Shown here: positions 1-11,116 of the stretch, in pieces
Position numbering within the stretch: position 1 is the stretch's first letter
How the letters are laid out: each line of letters begins with the position of its first letter
NCBI GenBank assembly: GCA_028753945.1
Contig: JAPNXP010000005.1
Span: forward strand, 2,666,001-2,730,000
Reading direction: 5' to 3'
Length of the DNA: 64,000 nt
From: Hexactinellida sp. DTS-2022
Lineage: Eukaryota; Porifera; Hexactinellida
Program-made: the position numbers and the translations under genes
The notes under the pieces: model-generated
Seen by the model: only the letters and a program-made list of their open reading frames with translations
Databases searched by the model: none
What the model was told of the DNA's origin: nothing

Positions 1-1225
1 TTTAGATTAAAATTAATCTCTGTTTATATACTAATTGTTTCCTAAGCTAGTGACAATATTTAGTGTTTGGAATGTACTGTGCACTTACTTGGTGGGTGCT
101 AGAAGAAACAATATCTAGTTAGTAACGAAAATTTTGCACAATACTATGCAAACACATTCTTTACGCACAGACTCGTAGCTAAAGTAGATTATTTAGACAA
201 TAATCTGTTTAAATAATTTTATTTTAGATTATTATACTAACACACGGTGTTAATAAGGCCAGGTAAAATAAATTAATTGTTTATCAATCAGATTTTTTCT
301 GAAAATACCGATTGCGGGCGAGGTTTTATTTTTATTTTGTATTTCAGTTACAGTAAAATGCAAATATCATTATCCTTTGCTAAACAATATAATATATCAC
401 ATGACAATGGCAAATAATTAACGTAATGCCCTTAATACAAGACTAATTAAAAATTTGTACATTAGGAGTACATTACACAAGTTTATAGCTAATATCTGTA
501 CAATTATGTTCAGGGGGTAAAATTTGGGACGGACGGATGATAACTAACTTATTTTTTTAATAGAAATAGTGCTCTACGTTTTTTTAAATGTTATCCTGAG
601 CAGGCGGTTTCAGAAAAGTGTTATTGCTCATTTAAGTGATTGCTCTTAGTATAATTTTGTGATTATTAGATAAATTAAGGAGACGTTTTCAAGTAACTGT
701 AATAGATTATTCTACTCCTGCAAAGAATCGTTGCATAATTTATCATATGGATGGAGTGTAGCTTTACCAAATTATACAGTTACGTGAAATATATTAGTTG
801 TGGAAAGGATGAAATAGTATAATATTAATATATAGTTATAGAATATGATACCACTCAAATGATTATGTTCAATTTATACTCTGGTAGAATTGGTACTTGG
901 ATACTAGGACAATAAATAGTATTATAACTGGGAGCAAAGCCTGTCATTTACATTACCTTATCTATCGTCTCGTCCTTCCTTGTATTAGAATTTCAAGCTA
1001 TTTATATAGAATCTTTATTCTTAGAATAACAAAATTCTTAAAGAATCTTAAATTATAGGATAAATCATCTAGATTTGTTGAACGATTGAAGCAAGTGCAG
1101 GAGCAGTTGCTTCACTGTTTGTAGATACAGTAGTGTCCGCCTATTATTAATTTCTATAAAAAAGAAGATTTCATTATTATCAACATACTTTTTATATAAT
1201 TATTATCCCCAAAAAGGGGGGGAGG
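1..1225. other. AT-rich intergenic DNA, no gene recognised
   Basis: I see no open frame with a recognisable domain, no tandem repeat and no complete terminal inverted repeat here. A stretch near 1460-1570 resembles 6395-6500 (both contain a GATTTAGGC... ...TTTACAAATGGC pattern), so part of the flank is dispersed repeat DNA. Confidence 0.5.
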
Positions 1226-1233
1226 GGCATGGC

Positions 1234-1372
1234 CAGGGACGGACTAAGCCATGGTGAGGCCCTAAGCTATATTGACTTCTGAGGCCCCCCCCCCCCCCAA
1301 TTCAATAAGGCCCCCTAAACTTGTGAGGCCCTAAGCTATAGCTTAGTTAGCTTATGCCATAATCCGGCCCTG
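1234..1372. mobile_element. hAT-type MITE, 139 bp
   Basis: The ends are CAGGGACGGA and TCCGGCCCTG, imperfect inverted repeats of hAT type. They are flanked by a perfect 8-bp duplication GGCATGGC (1226-1233 and 1373-1380). The inside is G/C-run rich and repeats GAGGCCCTAAGCTATA. There is no coding capacity, so it must have been moved by a hAT transposase in trans. Confidence 0.85.
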
Positions 1373-1380
1373 GGCATGGC

Positions 1381-2132
1381 CCCCACTATTTTGAGGCTGC
1401 CCCCCCCCTTGAATAACAATGTTGTACAGTGTGGCCCCCCCCTGAAATCCCCCCTGCCTATTTTAGGATCGCGAAAACTTGGAATTCTCTCCTATACCGT
1501 AACATTAATTTATGATTTAGGCGTATGAAAATTGGATCAGTCCAGGATTAGAAGCGTATTTACAAATGGCTGTATAATACATTGCTTTGGACCATAGTAA
1601 GATGGCATTGTATAATGGGTAATTTTGAATCACATGACTGAGATGAGTATTCATCATTAACTTTCACACCTAAAACAGATAATATATGCATTCAATCAAA
1701 TACTGAAACAATTTATATTATATAAGATTGAAATTTCTTCAATTTCCTGTAGTCCTCAATATTAGAAGTTCGTTTTGAAGATTTGAGTACCTTCAGTGAA
1801 TTAAATTGCGAACTTTATTTGCCAGAACGCAATTAGATATGGTCAAAATATTTTCTTCAATAGATCCCATTTAACATTGAGACAGTAGTCGCAATCACTT
1901 CTCCAAAATTATGTCAAATATGATGTATCTTATTTATGAAGTAGAGAGATACAATAATTTTTCGTGGGGTTGATGAAATAATTTGCTGAATAGTATCGGT
2001 TGCTCTTCAATTGCAGCATAGATTTGTACGATTCTAGAACCTCCATTGCTGAATCCTCTTCGAATGGTTATTTGAATGAGTAGATTCACACCATCTTGAT
2101 TATCAAAATGAATATCTCTCTGGTTAAACTAG
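1381..2132. other. AT-rich DNA, no gene recognised
   Basis: G/C homopolymer runs occur up to about 1460. The rest is AT-rich with no recognisable domain, repeat array or element ends. Confidence 0.45.
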
Positions 2133-2270
2133 CAGGAGCGTGCTGGCCATACAATTGATGCGGGATTCCCGCTCGGGCCCCCTTTGTGTGACCGCAGGCC
2201 CCCACTGCGATTGCTGGGAACTCCAGGCATGTTAGGTCACGATGAGGGCCCTTCGTAAACTATGAATTGT
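2133..2270. mobile_element. One-ended hAT MITE relic
   Basis: It starts CAGGAGCGTGCTGGCCATAC and continues with GCGGGATTCCCGCTCGGGCC, matching the left half of the complete MITE at 59725-59887. No matching right end or duplication is visible, so this is a truncated copy. Confidence 0.5.
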
Positions 2271-2865
2271 TTTTTAATTGTCAATCATTATCATTGTGCC
2301 GACTATACTATGGTATAGTCAGCACAGTAATAATTAAGTCTATATTTGCCAAATTAATTTTATTTACTATTTATAACAAATAATTAAACTCAATAAATTT
2401 AAGTTGACATTGAAATTGGTGTTAAAATTATTAATAATTTTAATAATTATTTTTACTAATTTGCAAACGGCTCCGGATAGGAAGTACACAAATTATCATT
2501 GTAAATTATTATTGCTTCATCATAACTACTTGTCATTCATAACAAGTAACTAGGAAGGCATTTCTAACTTATGCATGGAGAAAATCAAAATTAAGATTGG
2601 AGGACAAATATTTATCTCATTGAGTGTATATTTAGAAAAAAAAAATTCCAAGGGAATAAAAAAATTTCGGTGATTTTCCCTGTCCGGACACCGTAATAAT
2701 TTTAATAATTATTTATGCTAATTTGCTAAATGGCATTAATCTCAGAGATGATACAAGATAGAAACAAACTTCCAAATGATCCTTGAGACACTTAACACCT
2801 CTATAAATGGGTCTTGAATCTTGATACCTTGAGGTGATGATGACATCGTAAAAAATTAGTTTGTA

Positions 2866-3340
2866 CGTGACCTACGTTATAATAAGGCCTGTTCACTAGT
2901 CTTAAATTATGGACCATGGATGTCGTTTAAGTCCATTGATTCTTTTTAGAATAAATGTTATTGTCAGAGATAATTAACCAAGTAGTAATCCAGAACAAAA
3001 AATATGAATGCCTTGCAACCTTTGCCGTCGGTTCATGTCGAAAATTCTCGAAAAATAAAGAAAGTAAACCCAATTAGTTGTTATTGTTCTTCAAATGTTT
3101 ATTTGCTAAATACTTATATTCACTTTCATGTTTTCTTTAATATTTTGTACTATTGCAACATTAATTTACTTCAAATGTGCTTGGTATTAAGCCCAATAAT
3201 ATTTTACTTCTTCTGGATTACTACTCGGTTAATTATCTCCGACAATAACATTTATTCTAAAAAGAATCAATGGACTTTAACAACATCCATGGTCCAAATT
3301 TTAACACTAGTGAACAGGCCTTATTATAACGTAGGTCACG
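2866..3340. mobile_element. P-type MITE, 475 bp, 7-bp TSD
   Basis: Terminal inverted repeats of about 125 bp start CGTGACCTACGTTATAATAA and end with the reverse complement. The flanking duplication GTTTGTA is perfect (2859-2865 and 3341-3347). The termini share the block pattern CCTAC, TATA, TAAGGCCT, ACCATGGATG with the long P-like elements at 7431 and 49726. A 114-codon open frame inside runs through the inverted repeats and has no recognisable domain, so I do not call it a gene. Confidence 0.88.
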
Positions 3341-3560
3341 GTTTGTAGAATTTTGTGAATTATATATTTCGAATGGATTGGTTGGTGTTGGATAAACACC
3401 CAACACAAACATAAAATGCTGACTCATCATATATTATATTCTACTGAAACTTGGATATCTCTGAAATGAAGTGAGCTATAAGGTAACTTCCACCATTCCA
3501 AGGATTTAGCAGTTACCCTCCGAAACACCTTTATGAAATTGTTTAGTGATGATGACTGAC

Positions 3561-3683
3561 GAAAAATCTAAAATTACAACTATGCAGACAGCATGTTCTT
3601 TTGGAGGCACTATCAACCCACCAACCGCCAAAGGATAGTGCCTCCAAGGAACATGCTGTCGGCATAGGTGTAATTTTTTATTT
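3561..3683. repeat. Long palindrome, copy 1 of 9
   Basis: Arms containing GACAGCATGTTC..TTTGGAGG and GCCTCC..GGAACATGCTGTC can form a stem of about 45 bp with a loop near 25 nt. This is the most diverged of nine such palindromes in the window. Confidence 0.8.
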
Positions 3684-4010
3684 TTTTCTGTATCCCATCC
3701 ACAGAACAGAGTTTTATTAACTAAGAACTGAAACTTTCAGGACAGGTGTCTCATGGGTTACAGATGTGCAACTGGGGTCACGATTTTTTGGTTACATTTT
3801 GTGGACTTTACACCTATTCAATCTCAAAAAGGAACATTAATTTGTGCCCGAATATTCAATTTATATGCATTCGATAGATAATTTAATTCTACACCTTTTC
3901 ACAGTAAACGAAATATAAAATTGGGCTTCGTTTGTGCCCGAATTGAGTTGCTAATTTCCTTTTATTACTATCACGTCAGTTCAATTGAAAGTGTTGAATC
4001 TATTTCTAGA

Positions 4011-4539
4011 GTTAGTGTTATATCTAATGCAACTCTTCTTTACTAGTAGACACTTTAGCTTAGAATGCCCCTTTGAATATGTATTTGTACCCTATTAGTA
4101 TATTTGTAAGTGAATGAGTAACTTACCCCGTAGTTGCCATTGGAGTCAAAGGTATGAATAGAAAAATCCCATTTTCACTTCCAATTGAAAGTGAATTAAC
4201 TTTCAGTTTCACTTCAACATTTCTGGGCAGCTACGAGTTAACTGTTAAATTGCGTACAATGTGAGCTAGTGTCTTTGTATGAACGATACATGATTGCAGC
4301 CTACATGATTTTATGCAACAATTTCTTACTGGCAAATCGATTCTATTGCCAAGCTGCATTTTTGGGTACAGTAAAAGGGTACAGGGAAAAGGGGGTGATT
4401 TGTAGTGTGCAAGGGGGTCCATGGGGACGGAACCCATCGAAAACCGCGTGCTGACCAGTGCACAAAGGCCCCTTCTGAATGGAATCCGCATGGATCCCTA
4501 ATTAGCCCCAGCATGCCCCTGTAAACTAGCAAAGCAATT
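4011..4539. other. Intergenic, possible MITE end
   Basis: Mostly featureless. The segment ending GCCCCAGCATGCCCCTG near 4518 looks like the right end of a hAT MITE, but no left end or duplication could be matched. Confidence 0.35.
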
Positions 4540-5345
4540 CCCACACCTATCTTTGTATTTAGAGTATGTAGAATCCACAGAGTATCCCGCTACAAATGCC
4601 AATGCTAGGAGAGTAGATTCATCTACTTCAGGTAGGGGATTATAATTGTCCAACAGCGACAAGAAATCTTCTAATGAAGTAATTTCAACCGGTTCTTATT
4701 CCGAGGTAAATTGAAGAATGCTTTAGCCTGCGCTGACTTTCAAGAATTTGGAGGACAGATATAGATACTGAGCACCTGACATTTGTCGATAAACGCCGAA
4801 ACGGTGTTCAAGTGGATCGTTCTGAATACGGGAGGATAGAATATAAGCGAAACCACATGTGTAACTTCACTCACTTTGCAGACATGGGGTTAAGCCCTTT
4901 CAAAAGGGCTTAAGTCCAAGCCCATCCCTTATCAGAAGGGCTTAAGTCCAAGCTCAACCCCTTAATAAAGGGCTTAAGTCCGGACTTAAGTCATTTACTC
5001 TAATTATTAGAAATCCTTACCGTATTTTATTGAATAAGTGCCTTGAAAAGAGCTTGAAAAAGGGCTTGAAGCTCATCTATAAAGGGCATAAGTCCAAGTC
5101 CGGACTTAAGCCCTTTTATTAAAGGAGGACTTAAGTCCGGATTTAAGCCCTCTCAAAAATGGGCTTAAGCCCTTTGGGGCTTGGCCCCATGTCTGAAGTC
5201 TTACTTGTAAGATAGTTAACTATATGAGGTAGCACTAAACACAAATGTCTTAAACTAGAGAAAGTTTGGGGTGTTAACTTTCCAACGTTACCAGGAAGCA
5301 ATTTCCGAAGTATCGAGCAATTGAACAACATTACTAAGAAAACAA
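4540..5345 (-). pseudogene. P/THAP9-like transposase fragment
   Basis: Read on the minus strand, the segment carries LPGNVGKLTPQTFSS (about 5320-5260), then after an inserted repeat DPLEHRFGVYRQMSG (about 4830-4780), QILESQRRLK (about 4730) and ALAFVAGYSV (about 4600). All of these line up, in order, with the C-terminal half of the P-like transposases at 7929-9896 and 49980-52788. The DPLEH motif holds the glutamate expected to complete the DDE site in this family. The fragment has several frameshifts, lacks its N-terminal half and THAP domain, and is split by the TTAAG-rich repeat at 4884-5188. It is dead. Confidence 0.75.
4884..5188. repeat. GGGCTTAAGTCC inverted/tandem repeat (MITE-like)
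   Basis: Roughly ten copies of a 12-bp palindromic core (GGGCTTAAGCCC, GGACTTAAGTCC and variants) are arranged symmetrically. It lies inside the P-transposase fragment, with transposase coding on both sides, so it inserted there. A TSD longer than CAT could not be defined. Confidence 0.6.
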
Positions 5346-5374
5346 AAACGTTCATAATTATAAATGAATGGCTG

Positions 5375-5865
5375 ACACATCGTCGCTGGACATTTCGTCG
5401 CCGGACATTTCGTCGCTTGGACATTTCGTTGTTTGGACATTTCGTCGCCGGACATTTCGTCGCTGCATAGTCAACATCCGCTATCTCGAATGTCTGTTAA
5501 TTCAACTAAGACCGAAGAATAAGTCCATTGGTTCATTAAGTTGTCGTTAATAGATCATCACTTCTACCAAAAGCCTAAAAATTCATTGTTAACAATTGTT
5601 TTTAAGACGTATATTATTTTTTCTCTTTCTTCGACATTTATATTTAATTCCTTAAACATTTATATTTCATTTATTTCTTCAATAAATTAATATTATTAAT
5701 CGACATGTTGGAGTATTGTGGACGTCTTGTTGTAATTTGGACCAAATGTTCAATAACCATTAATTCTTGCGCGACTAAAATTCCCTGCGGCGAAATTTCC
5801 CTGCGACCAATTTTCTGCGACAATTTTTCCGCGACCAATTTTCCCCGCGACCTTCTTTCCTCCAT
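5375..5865. repeat. GGACATTTCGTCGC repeats and GCGAC-rich flank
   Basis: Five near-identical copies of GGACATTTCGTCGC/T occupy 5388-5466. A second cluster at 5770-5860 has GCGACCAATTTTCC-like units. The GCGAC motif occurs inverted between the two clusters (TCGTCGC versus GCGACC), suggesting the subterminal repeats of a non-autonomous element that landed in the same P-transposase relic. Confidence 0.5.
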
Positions 5866-6199
5866 TCCAAATGCTTATATTAACTACAGTATTAAGCCAT
5901 AGTGATATAGTAGGCTAAGATAGAGAGTAGAAAGACATGCATCAAAATATGAGTTCAGTCATAATCGAATATAGCTTGCATGCACAATAGTAACTACTAC
6001 TGTAAAAATAGAATAGTTTACACTATAAGAGGCTTTAGTGATGTTTTCAATTTTGTCCATAGGATTTGACATATAAGTGATTTTTGCCCTAAACCTTGTC
6101 AATTTTTCCCAATTTTGGATTTCTTTTTGTCTATCTTCATCATCTAGAGTTATAGACGTGTCCATGTAGAGTTTTAACCATGGTTAAAAACGCTCGAAC
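5866..6199. other. Unassigned DNA with a small open frame
   Basis: A 68-codon minus frame (5959-6165) is charged at its N-terminus but matches nothing I recognise and has no neighbour that would explain it. I do not call it a gene. Confidence 0.3.
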
Positions 6200-6350
6200 T
6201 GAATATTAGTATTCATGAATAGTTGCCCTACCGAATACGAATAATGATAATATTCGGTTGCCTCAACCGATGCGAATACGATAATATTCGGTTACGTCAA
6301 CTAAATACGAATACGATTATATTCGGTTACGTCAACCAAATCCCTGGGAA
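6200..6350. repeat. AATATTCGGTTACGTCAAC repeat
   Basis: Three imperfect units of about 42 bp contain ATTCGGTTACGTCAAC. The same units recur at 18500-18580, just outside the other end of the nested stack. Confidence 0.65.
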
Positions 6351-6867
6351 TTATCCAGGTGCGTGACTCGTGAGACGCTCCTTTGGATTATGATTTAGGA
6401 ACAATATAAATTAGGAGGACGAAAAATAGGAATCTTCTCTTATACAGTAAATTGATTTGTGATTTAGGCTTATTTACAAATGGCGTTTAATACACTGCCG
6501 AATACAGGGATGCCAACCTCTGAAACCAAAAAGCGGGAGGTTTTTGCCATTTTTGCGGAAGTTTACCAAAATCGGGAGTCGAAGATGAAAAAGCGGGAGA
6601 CTCAAAATATATGCTATTTCTCTGAATCTATCACTAATAGAACGATACAATATGATTAATTTGTTTGTTTGGATATCTACAATTAGGAAACTCTTATTTT
6701 TGTAGTTCTATCTATCAAATTTCTTCCCGCGTATCTCGTATTCACCCAATGTATCTAATAATACAACAAAAACGAAATAGCTAGAATAATTATTACAATC
6801 TTTTAATAAAGTAAATTTTTATAATTAGAGATATACGTAGATGTAGCAGATTTAAAGAGTTTACTTA

Positions 6868-6996
6868 ACACCTATCTTCGGTGTTTGTATTAAAATACCT
6901 GGCTAGTTTCTACCGATGGTGTTTTTATAAACATAAAAAAACCATCGGTAGAAACTAGCCAGGTTTTTTGATACAAACGCCGATGATCGGTGTATA
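6868..6996. repeat. Perfect long hairpin
   Basis: CTGGCTAGTTTCTACCGATG and its exact reverse complement are separated by about 22 nt of AT-rich loop. Outer arms (GGTGTTTGTAT / ATACAAACGCC) pair less perfectly. It lies in the outermost element, left of the P-like transposon. Confidence 0.75.
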
Positions 6997-7928
6997 AGTA
7001 AATCAGATTTAAATATCTTCAAAAGTTCTCGTATTTTATGGATATTTTTCTTGAGATTTCTAGGAATTTCATGACGATTAAAATGTGTTGTAATATTTAA
7101 TCCACCTGTGGTTGCATAGATCGACATATAGACAAAACGAGAAAAAATTCAACATCGTTTCTAGTATAATGACTTTCTGGAGGATGTAAGCGCAAGCCCA
7201 CCCGGGATATTTTAAGAATTTCTTCCAAATTCGAATTAAAACATAATAGTAAATTTGTAATCGGATTTTTTTGCCCCCCTAAATGCATGGAAAAATAGGC
7301 AAAAAAGCCCGATACGCAAAAAAACCCGTATTTAACAATATACAGTTCTATGAGGTTATGAAGAAACAAGGAGAAGCAAGGAGGCAAAAAAACCTGGAGA
7401 GGCAAAAAAACCCGATTTGGACTGTACAGTCATAGCCTACTATACATAAGGCCTAACATCAAAATGTGGATTTTGGACCAGGGATGTGTTAGCCGATATA
7501 AACGATAAAAATACAGGCAATTGCAAATTTAGAGAAGATGTATATTTTTAGTCAGTTAAACCTTTCTAAAGCTTTAGAATCATCATATCACTGATAATAC
7601 GGTTTCCACCCCATAAGCATACTAAAATTGAATACAGCTGATTTAATATTAATATATAATTCAACATATATTTAATAGTTATAGACATAATTTTACAATT
7701 ACAGGTCATAAATACATTATAAAGAGGCAACACGGTACATTCATCACTCATTAGTTTCATCAAACATCTCGCAACAGCATCGAACTTCTCATTACTATTT
7801 ATTATTCTGACGGGAACATCACTAAATCTTTCTGTTACCTAGTGTAAAATGATAAAATATATTTGTGGTTCCAATTAACAATACACAAAATCAAATAATA
7901 CACACATGAATACGTATGCTTTTTTTTA

Positions 7929-9896
7929 ATGGAATTTTTTAAACTTTCGCTTCTCAGTATTCTTGAAAATCACCATAGAATTGTAATTTTTAACCTTATT
8001 CGCTAAGAAACAATTCCCAGCTACGAATACAAGCTTCTGAAGGAAATGGGAACCATTCACACTACAAGATGAACACTTCTCTCTCCATAATTTACAACCA
8101 TCAGCATCTAATAATACATTCATAGATAAGTCAATAAGAATTTTTCTACAATGACCTTTCACAAATATCTCCATTAGTTCGCTTTCATTTTCTATGCAAA
8201 TAAAGATCTTCCAAACAGTGACAATAGATTCTAGGACTACCTCCGATGGATATTTCAAACCTCCTCGATCAGACAGTTCTAATAGTTTGAACTTAGATAT
8301 AGTATCAGATTCATCGATGAGTAAATCTCTTTCAATAGTCAAAGAATCCCGGCATATACGACATGGTTGACTACGTTTCAAGTATTGATGTACTGAATAG
8401 CCAGCAATAAAGGCTAATGACTGAAGTACCTGAAATTTACAGTCAATGGCTGAGAGGTCTGATAGCGCTCAAGAAAGGATCAAGGTCAACTTCACTGGTA
8501 GAATCTGCGCTATCCGATGGTGAAAATGATTGATTGAACTCTTGCAAAGAAGTACTAGAATCATTCTGATTGGAAAATAGACGTGTATATTGTATACTTT
8601 AAGACGACGTTCTGATTCTAAGATCTGAAGATAGGAAACATGATAATTAGCTTCTGACATCATACGATATAGTCCAAAATGATGTTCCAATGGATCAGTC
8701 TGCAAGAAAGATGTCAAAAGGTATGAAAACCCACAGTCCTGAGTTAGAAAATTTGCTATCTGTGGCAACACGAGGCATGCATGTTTGAAGCTGGTAAACG
8801 TCTGCTTGCTTAATTTGCCACCTTTCCCAGACTGTGACTCCCAAGCTTCTAGCCAATAGACAATCCTAGTCAGTAAGAGAAAACGTTCATCGTTAAATCT
8901 TATTGGATTAGACCAGTGTTTCTTAACCTTTTTAAACTTCCGCACCCCTTCAGCTTTCAAATTCAACTTCCACACCCCCTTAGCTTTCAAAATCAACTCT
9001 CGCACCCCCTGGTAAACGTAAGATCGTTGATTGTTTACTATAAACAGAACTTGTACTCTTTTCCCGCACCCCCCAGAATCGTACCTCGCACCCCCGGTTG
9101 AGAACCCTGGGATTAGACAATGGGTCGTTCAACCTGGTATGTTTATATGGCATATTGATATTGAAAATTTTCCAGAGAGATAGGAGAATCTCAACGAAAT
9201 GAGAGGTGTTGCATTTGAATGCTGGAGAACGCTGCTCATCCTGGATAGCTAGAACAGCAATTGTAGATTCGTGTACTACTTTTAGGACCAACTTAACATT
9301 TTGAAGTTCTAAATTGGATGGATAACAAACCTTAGAAGTCAAACGAGGGGCAAGTTTAGCAAGGCTATCTCTCTCAGAATTATATAGTATAAGGATATCA
9401 CGGAAAGAAGCATGACAGATTTTCAATGGATATGAGCATCGGTCAATAGAAAAACAGTTCAAATCTGGATAAGAAAAGAGCTTATTATCAGTTTGTTGAT
9501 TCAACCAATTATTGCGAATAGTTTTCAGAATATGTACGAAGTCAAATGTAAGGAAAAGACCTCTGCGTATATCACAAGGGTGTGGTACTCGAGTCTCCAG
9601 CTTTCTATTAGGGGAAAACAATTTGAAAAGTTTCACATTAAGGGGATAGTTGTCAGTGGAAATGATTTCAACGAACAAGCCACAATCTTCAACATCATGA
9701 ATACAAGATTTGATAGTGTCGAATAACTTTTCAGCTGTTACAGAAGCACATGGGAGTAGACGAACAATACACAGTGTATATATTATACAGACTCGACACC
9801 ATGATAGCGAAAACTGTCTTGGTAGGATTATCTGGATCGAGGTTTGAAGCAAACAATCTCCCTCCTTTATAAGAAATATCAGATTTCACGTGAATT
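7929..9896 (-). pseudogene. P/THAP9-like transposase, C-terminal two-thirds
   Basis: This is the downstream part of a THAP9/Drosophila-P-like transposase, the enzyme that cuts and joins the ends of this family. Visible on the minus strand: the RNase H-fold motif STDNYPLN (second catalytic Asp), then TFDFVHILKTIRNNW (the conserved D..H..K..RN segment of the insertion domain), DPLEHHFGLYRMMS (catalytic Glu), ILESERRLK, AFIAGYSVHQYL and SDRGGLKYPSE. It ends with the Lys-rich tail RKFKKFH and a stop. The frame is broken by the MITE at 8914-9109, and the gene is cut off from its 5' part by the hAT at 9897-16464, which entered inside the first catalytic motif MDEIHVKS. A family gene is about 800-900 codons, and these pieces together approach that. 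The gene is inactive. Confidence 0.85.
8914..9109. mobile_element. hAT MITE inside P-transposase coding
   Basis: The ends CAGTGTTTCTTAACC and GGTTGAGAACCCTG are hAT termini of the CAGTGGTTCTCAACC kind. The flanks repeat GGATTAGAC (8905-8913 and 9110-9118), one base more than the usual 8. Insert plus duplication is 205 bp, which shifts the transposase frame. Confidence 0.88.
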
Positions 9897-10765
9897 CAGT
9901 AGCGGATTAACGGTGCAAAAGGAGCCTTGGAACCCAGCCTCAAATTTTAACCGGCCTCGCGGTGTTAGCATATATGAACAAAATTTGCCTGTTTTTAATA
10001 GGACTTTTGTTTTTAGATTTCAGATTTCAAGAGTTATACTCCACACAGTACACATACACTTTTTAGTGAACCTTATATCATACATTTCTTAATTTATCTA
10101 TGCCTAGTCACTATGAAATACAAATACATATGTATACATAGTTAATTCTTGGAGAATTATCTTATTTTTCTCTCATATTTAGCATATAAATATCAATGCA
10201 AAAATTCAAGGGAGGTGCTGGAAAAGAAAGAGAGAAAAAACGAGAACTGCGGCTACAGCAATTACTTCAGAAAACTCCGAATTGGATTTAATCTTGGGAG
10301 AGCAACCGTAGAATCAGCAACAAGTATAACTAATAGATTCTGCAAGTGAATTGCCTTTAACCTCTGATGCTGATCTTAGTGAAACATTTGCGCTTGAAAT
10401 TGTATCTCAAAAAATTATCTGATCTGATTTTACGACAGCGTTGTCAAGTGATCAATTTACTCCTTCAATGTTCCAAGATGTCTAGGATTATTGGTTAATG
10501 TTACAGAAGAAGTGTGTTATTACTTGATCGAACGCGGCAGTCGGTTATATCAACATTCAAAGTCATGCACCACTGGTGGTCATCACAATCGTTATTGCAG
10601 CTTAAGTCTGTTTACTCGTGTACATCCACTGAATGGCGAGAAAACATGGCGATCTTGGCTATGTTATTCACCATCAAAACGTCGCCTTTACTGTTTGTCT
10701 TGCAAGCTTTTCAGAAAGGATAATCTACAAATTGTTAATGAAGGATTTTCAGATTGGGGTCACGG

Positions 10766-11116
10766 CAGTGGCGTAGGGAGGGGGGGTCCTGGGGGTCCTA
10801 GGACCCCCTCCAATCTGTCAGACTTATTTGTTTTCATTAGCAATAAAAAAACAGAGGACTACTCAGGTTTCAAAAGTACCTCAAAAAAACATACATAGGG
10901 TCTTCTTGATTACTGTCTGTTAGTTATCATGTTTATTATTCTATAATAAACATTTGTTAATGGGTAGAGATTACTGCAATAGAGTTTCCCGTACCGCAAT
11001 CGGTCTTTTGTTAAAGTAATTTTTAAAAATCGCTTGGGGCGATGCCCCCAGACCCCGTTACTGGCTCACTTCACTTGCTCAGGACCCCCCAATCCAAAAC
11101 CCTGGCTACGCCCCTG
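10766..11116. mobile_element. hAT MITE inside hAT transposase
   Basis: The ends CAGTGGCGTAG and CTACGCCCCTG are flanked by a perfect 8-bp duplication GGTCACGG (10758-10765 and 11117-11124). It splits the FSDWGHG motif of the surrounding transposase. The 351 bp inside are non-coding. Confidence 0.92.

Larger units (their letters stand above)
2290..4010 (-). repeat. Palindrome-family arm unit, reverse orientation
   Basis: Read on the minus strand, this matches the 1.2-kb units at 19.2-22.0 kb: palindrome (3561-3683), then sequence with CATCACCTCAAGG, then GTTAAATT/CAATTCCAAT blocks, ending at a GCCGACTATACTA micro-palindrome near 2296. It is interrupted by the P-type MITE at 2866-3340. It is a solitary unit, not paired with an inverted partner nearby. 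Confidence 0.6.

Noticed and set aside
3004-3348. 114-codon open frame as a small gene
   Set aside because: It lies within the P-type MITE and runs through its inverted repeat; no domain, and the frame is explained by the repeat.
5143-5424. 93-codon minus frame as an independent gene
   Set aside because: Its middle matches the P transposase (LPGNVGKL), its ends are inserted repeats; part of a pseudogene.
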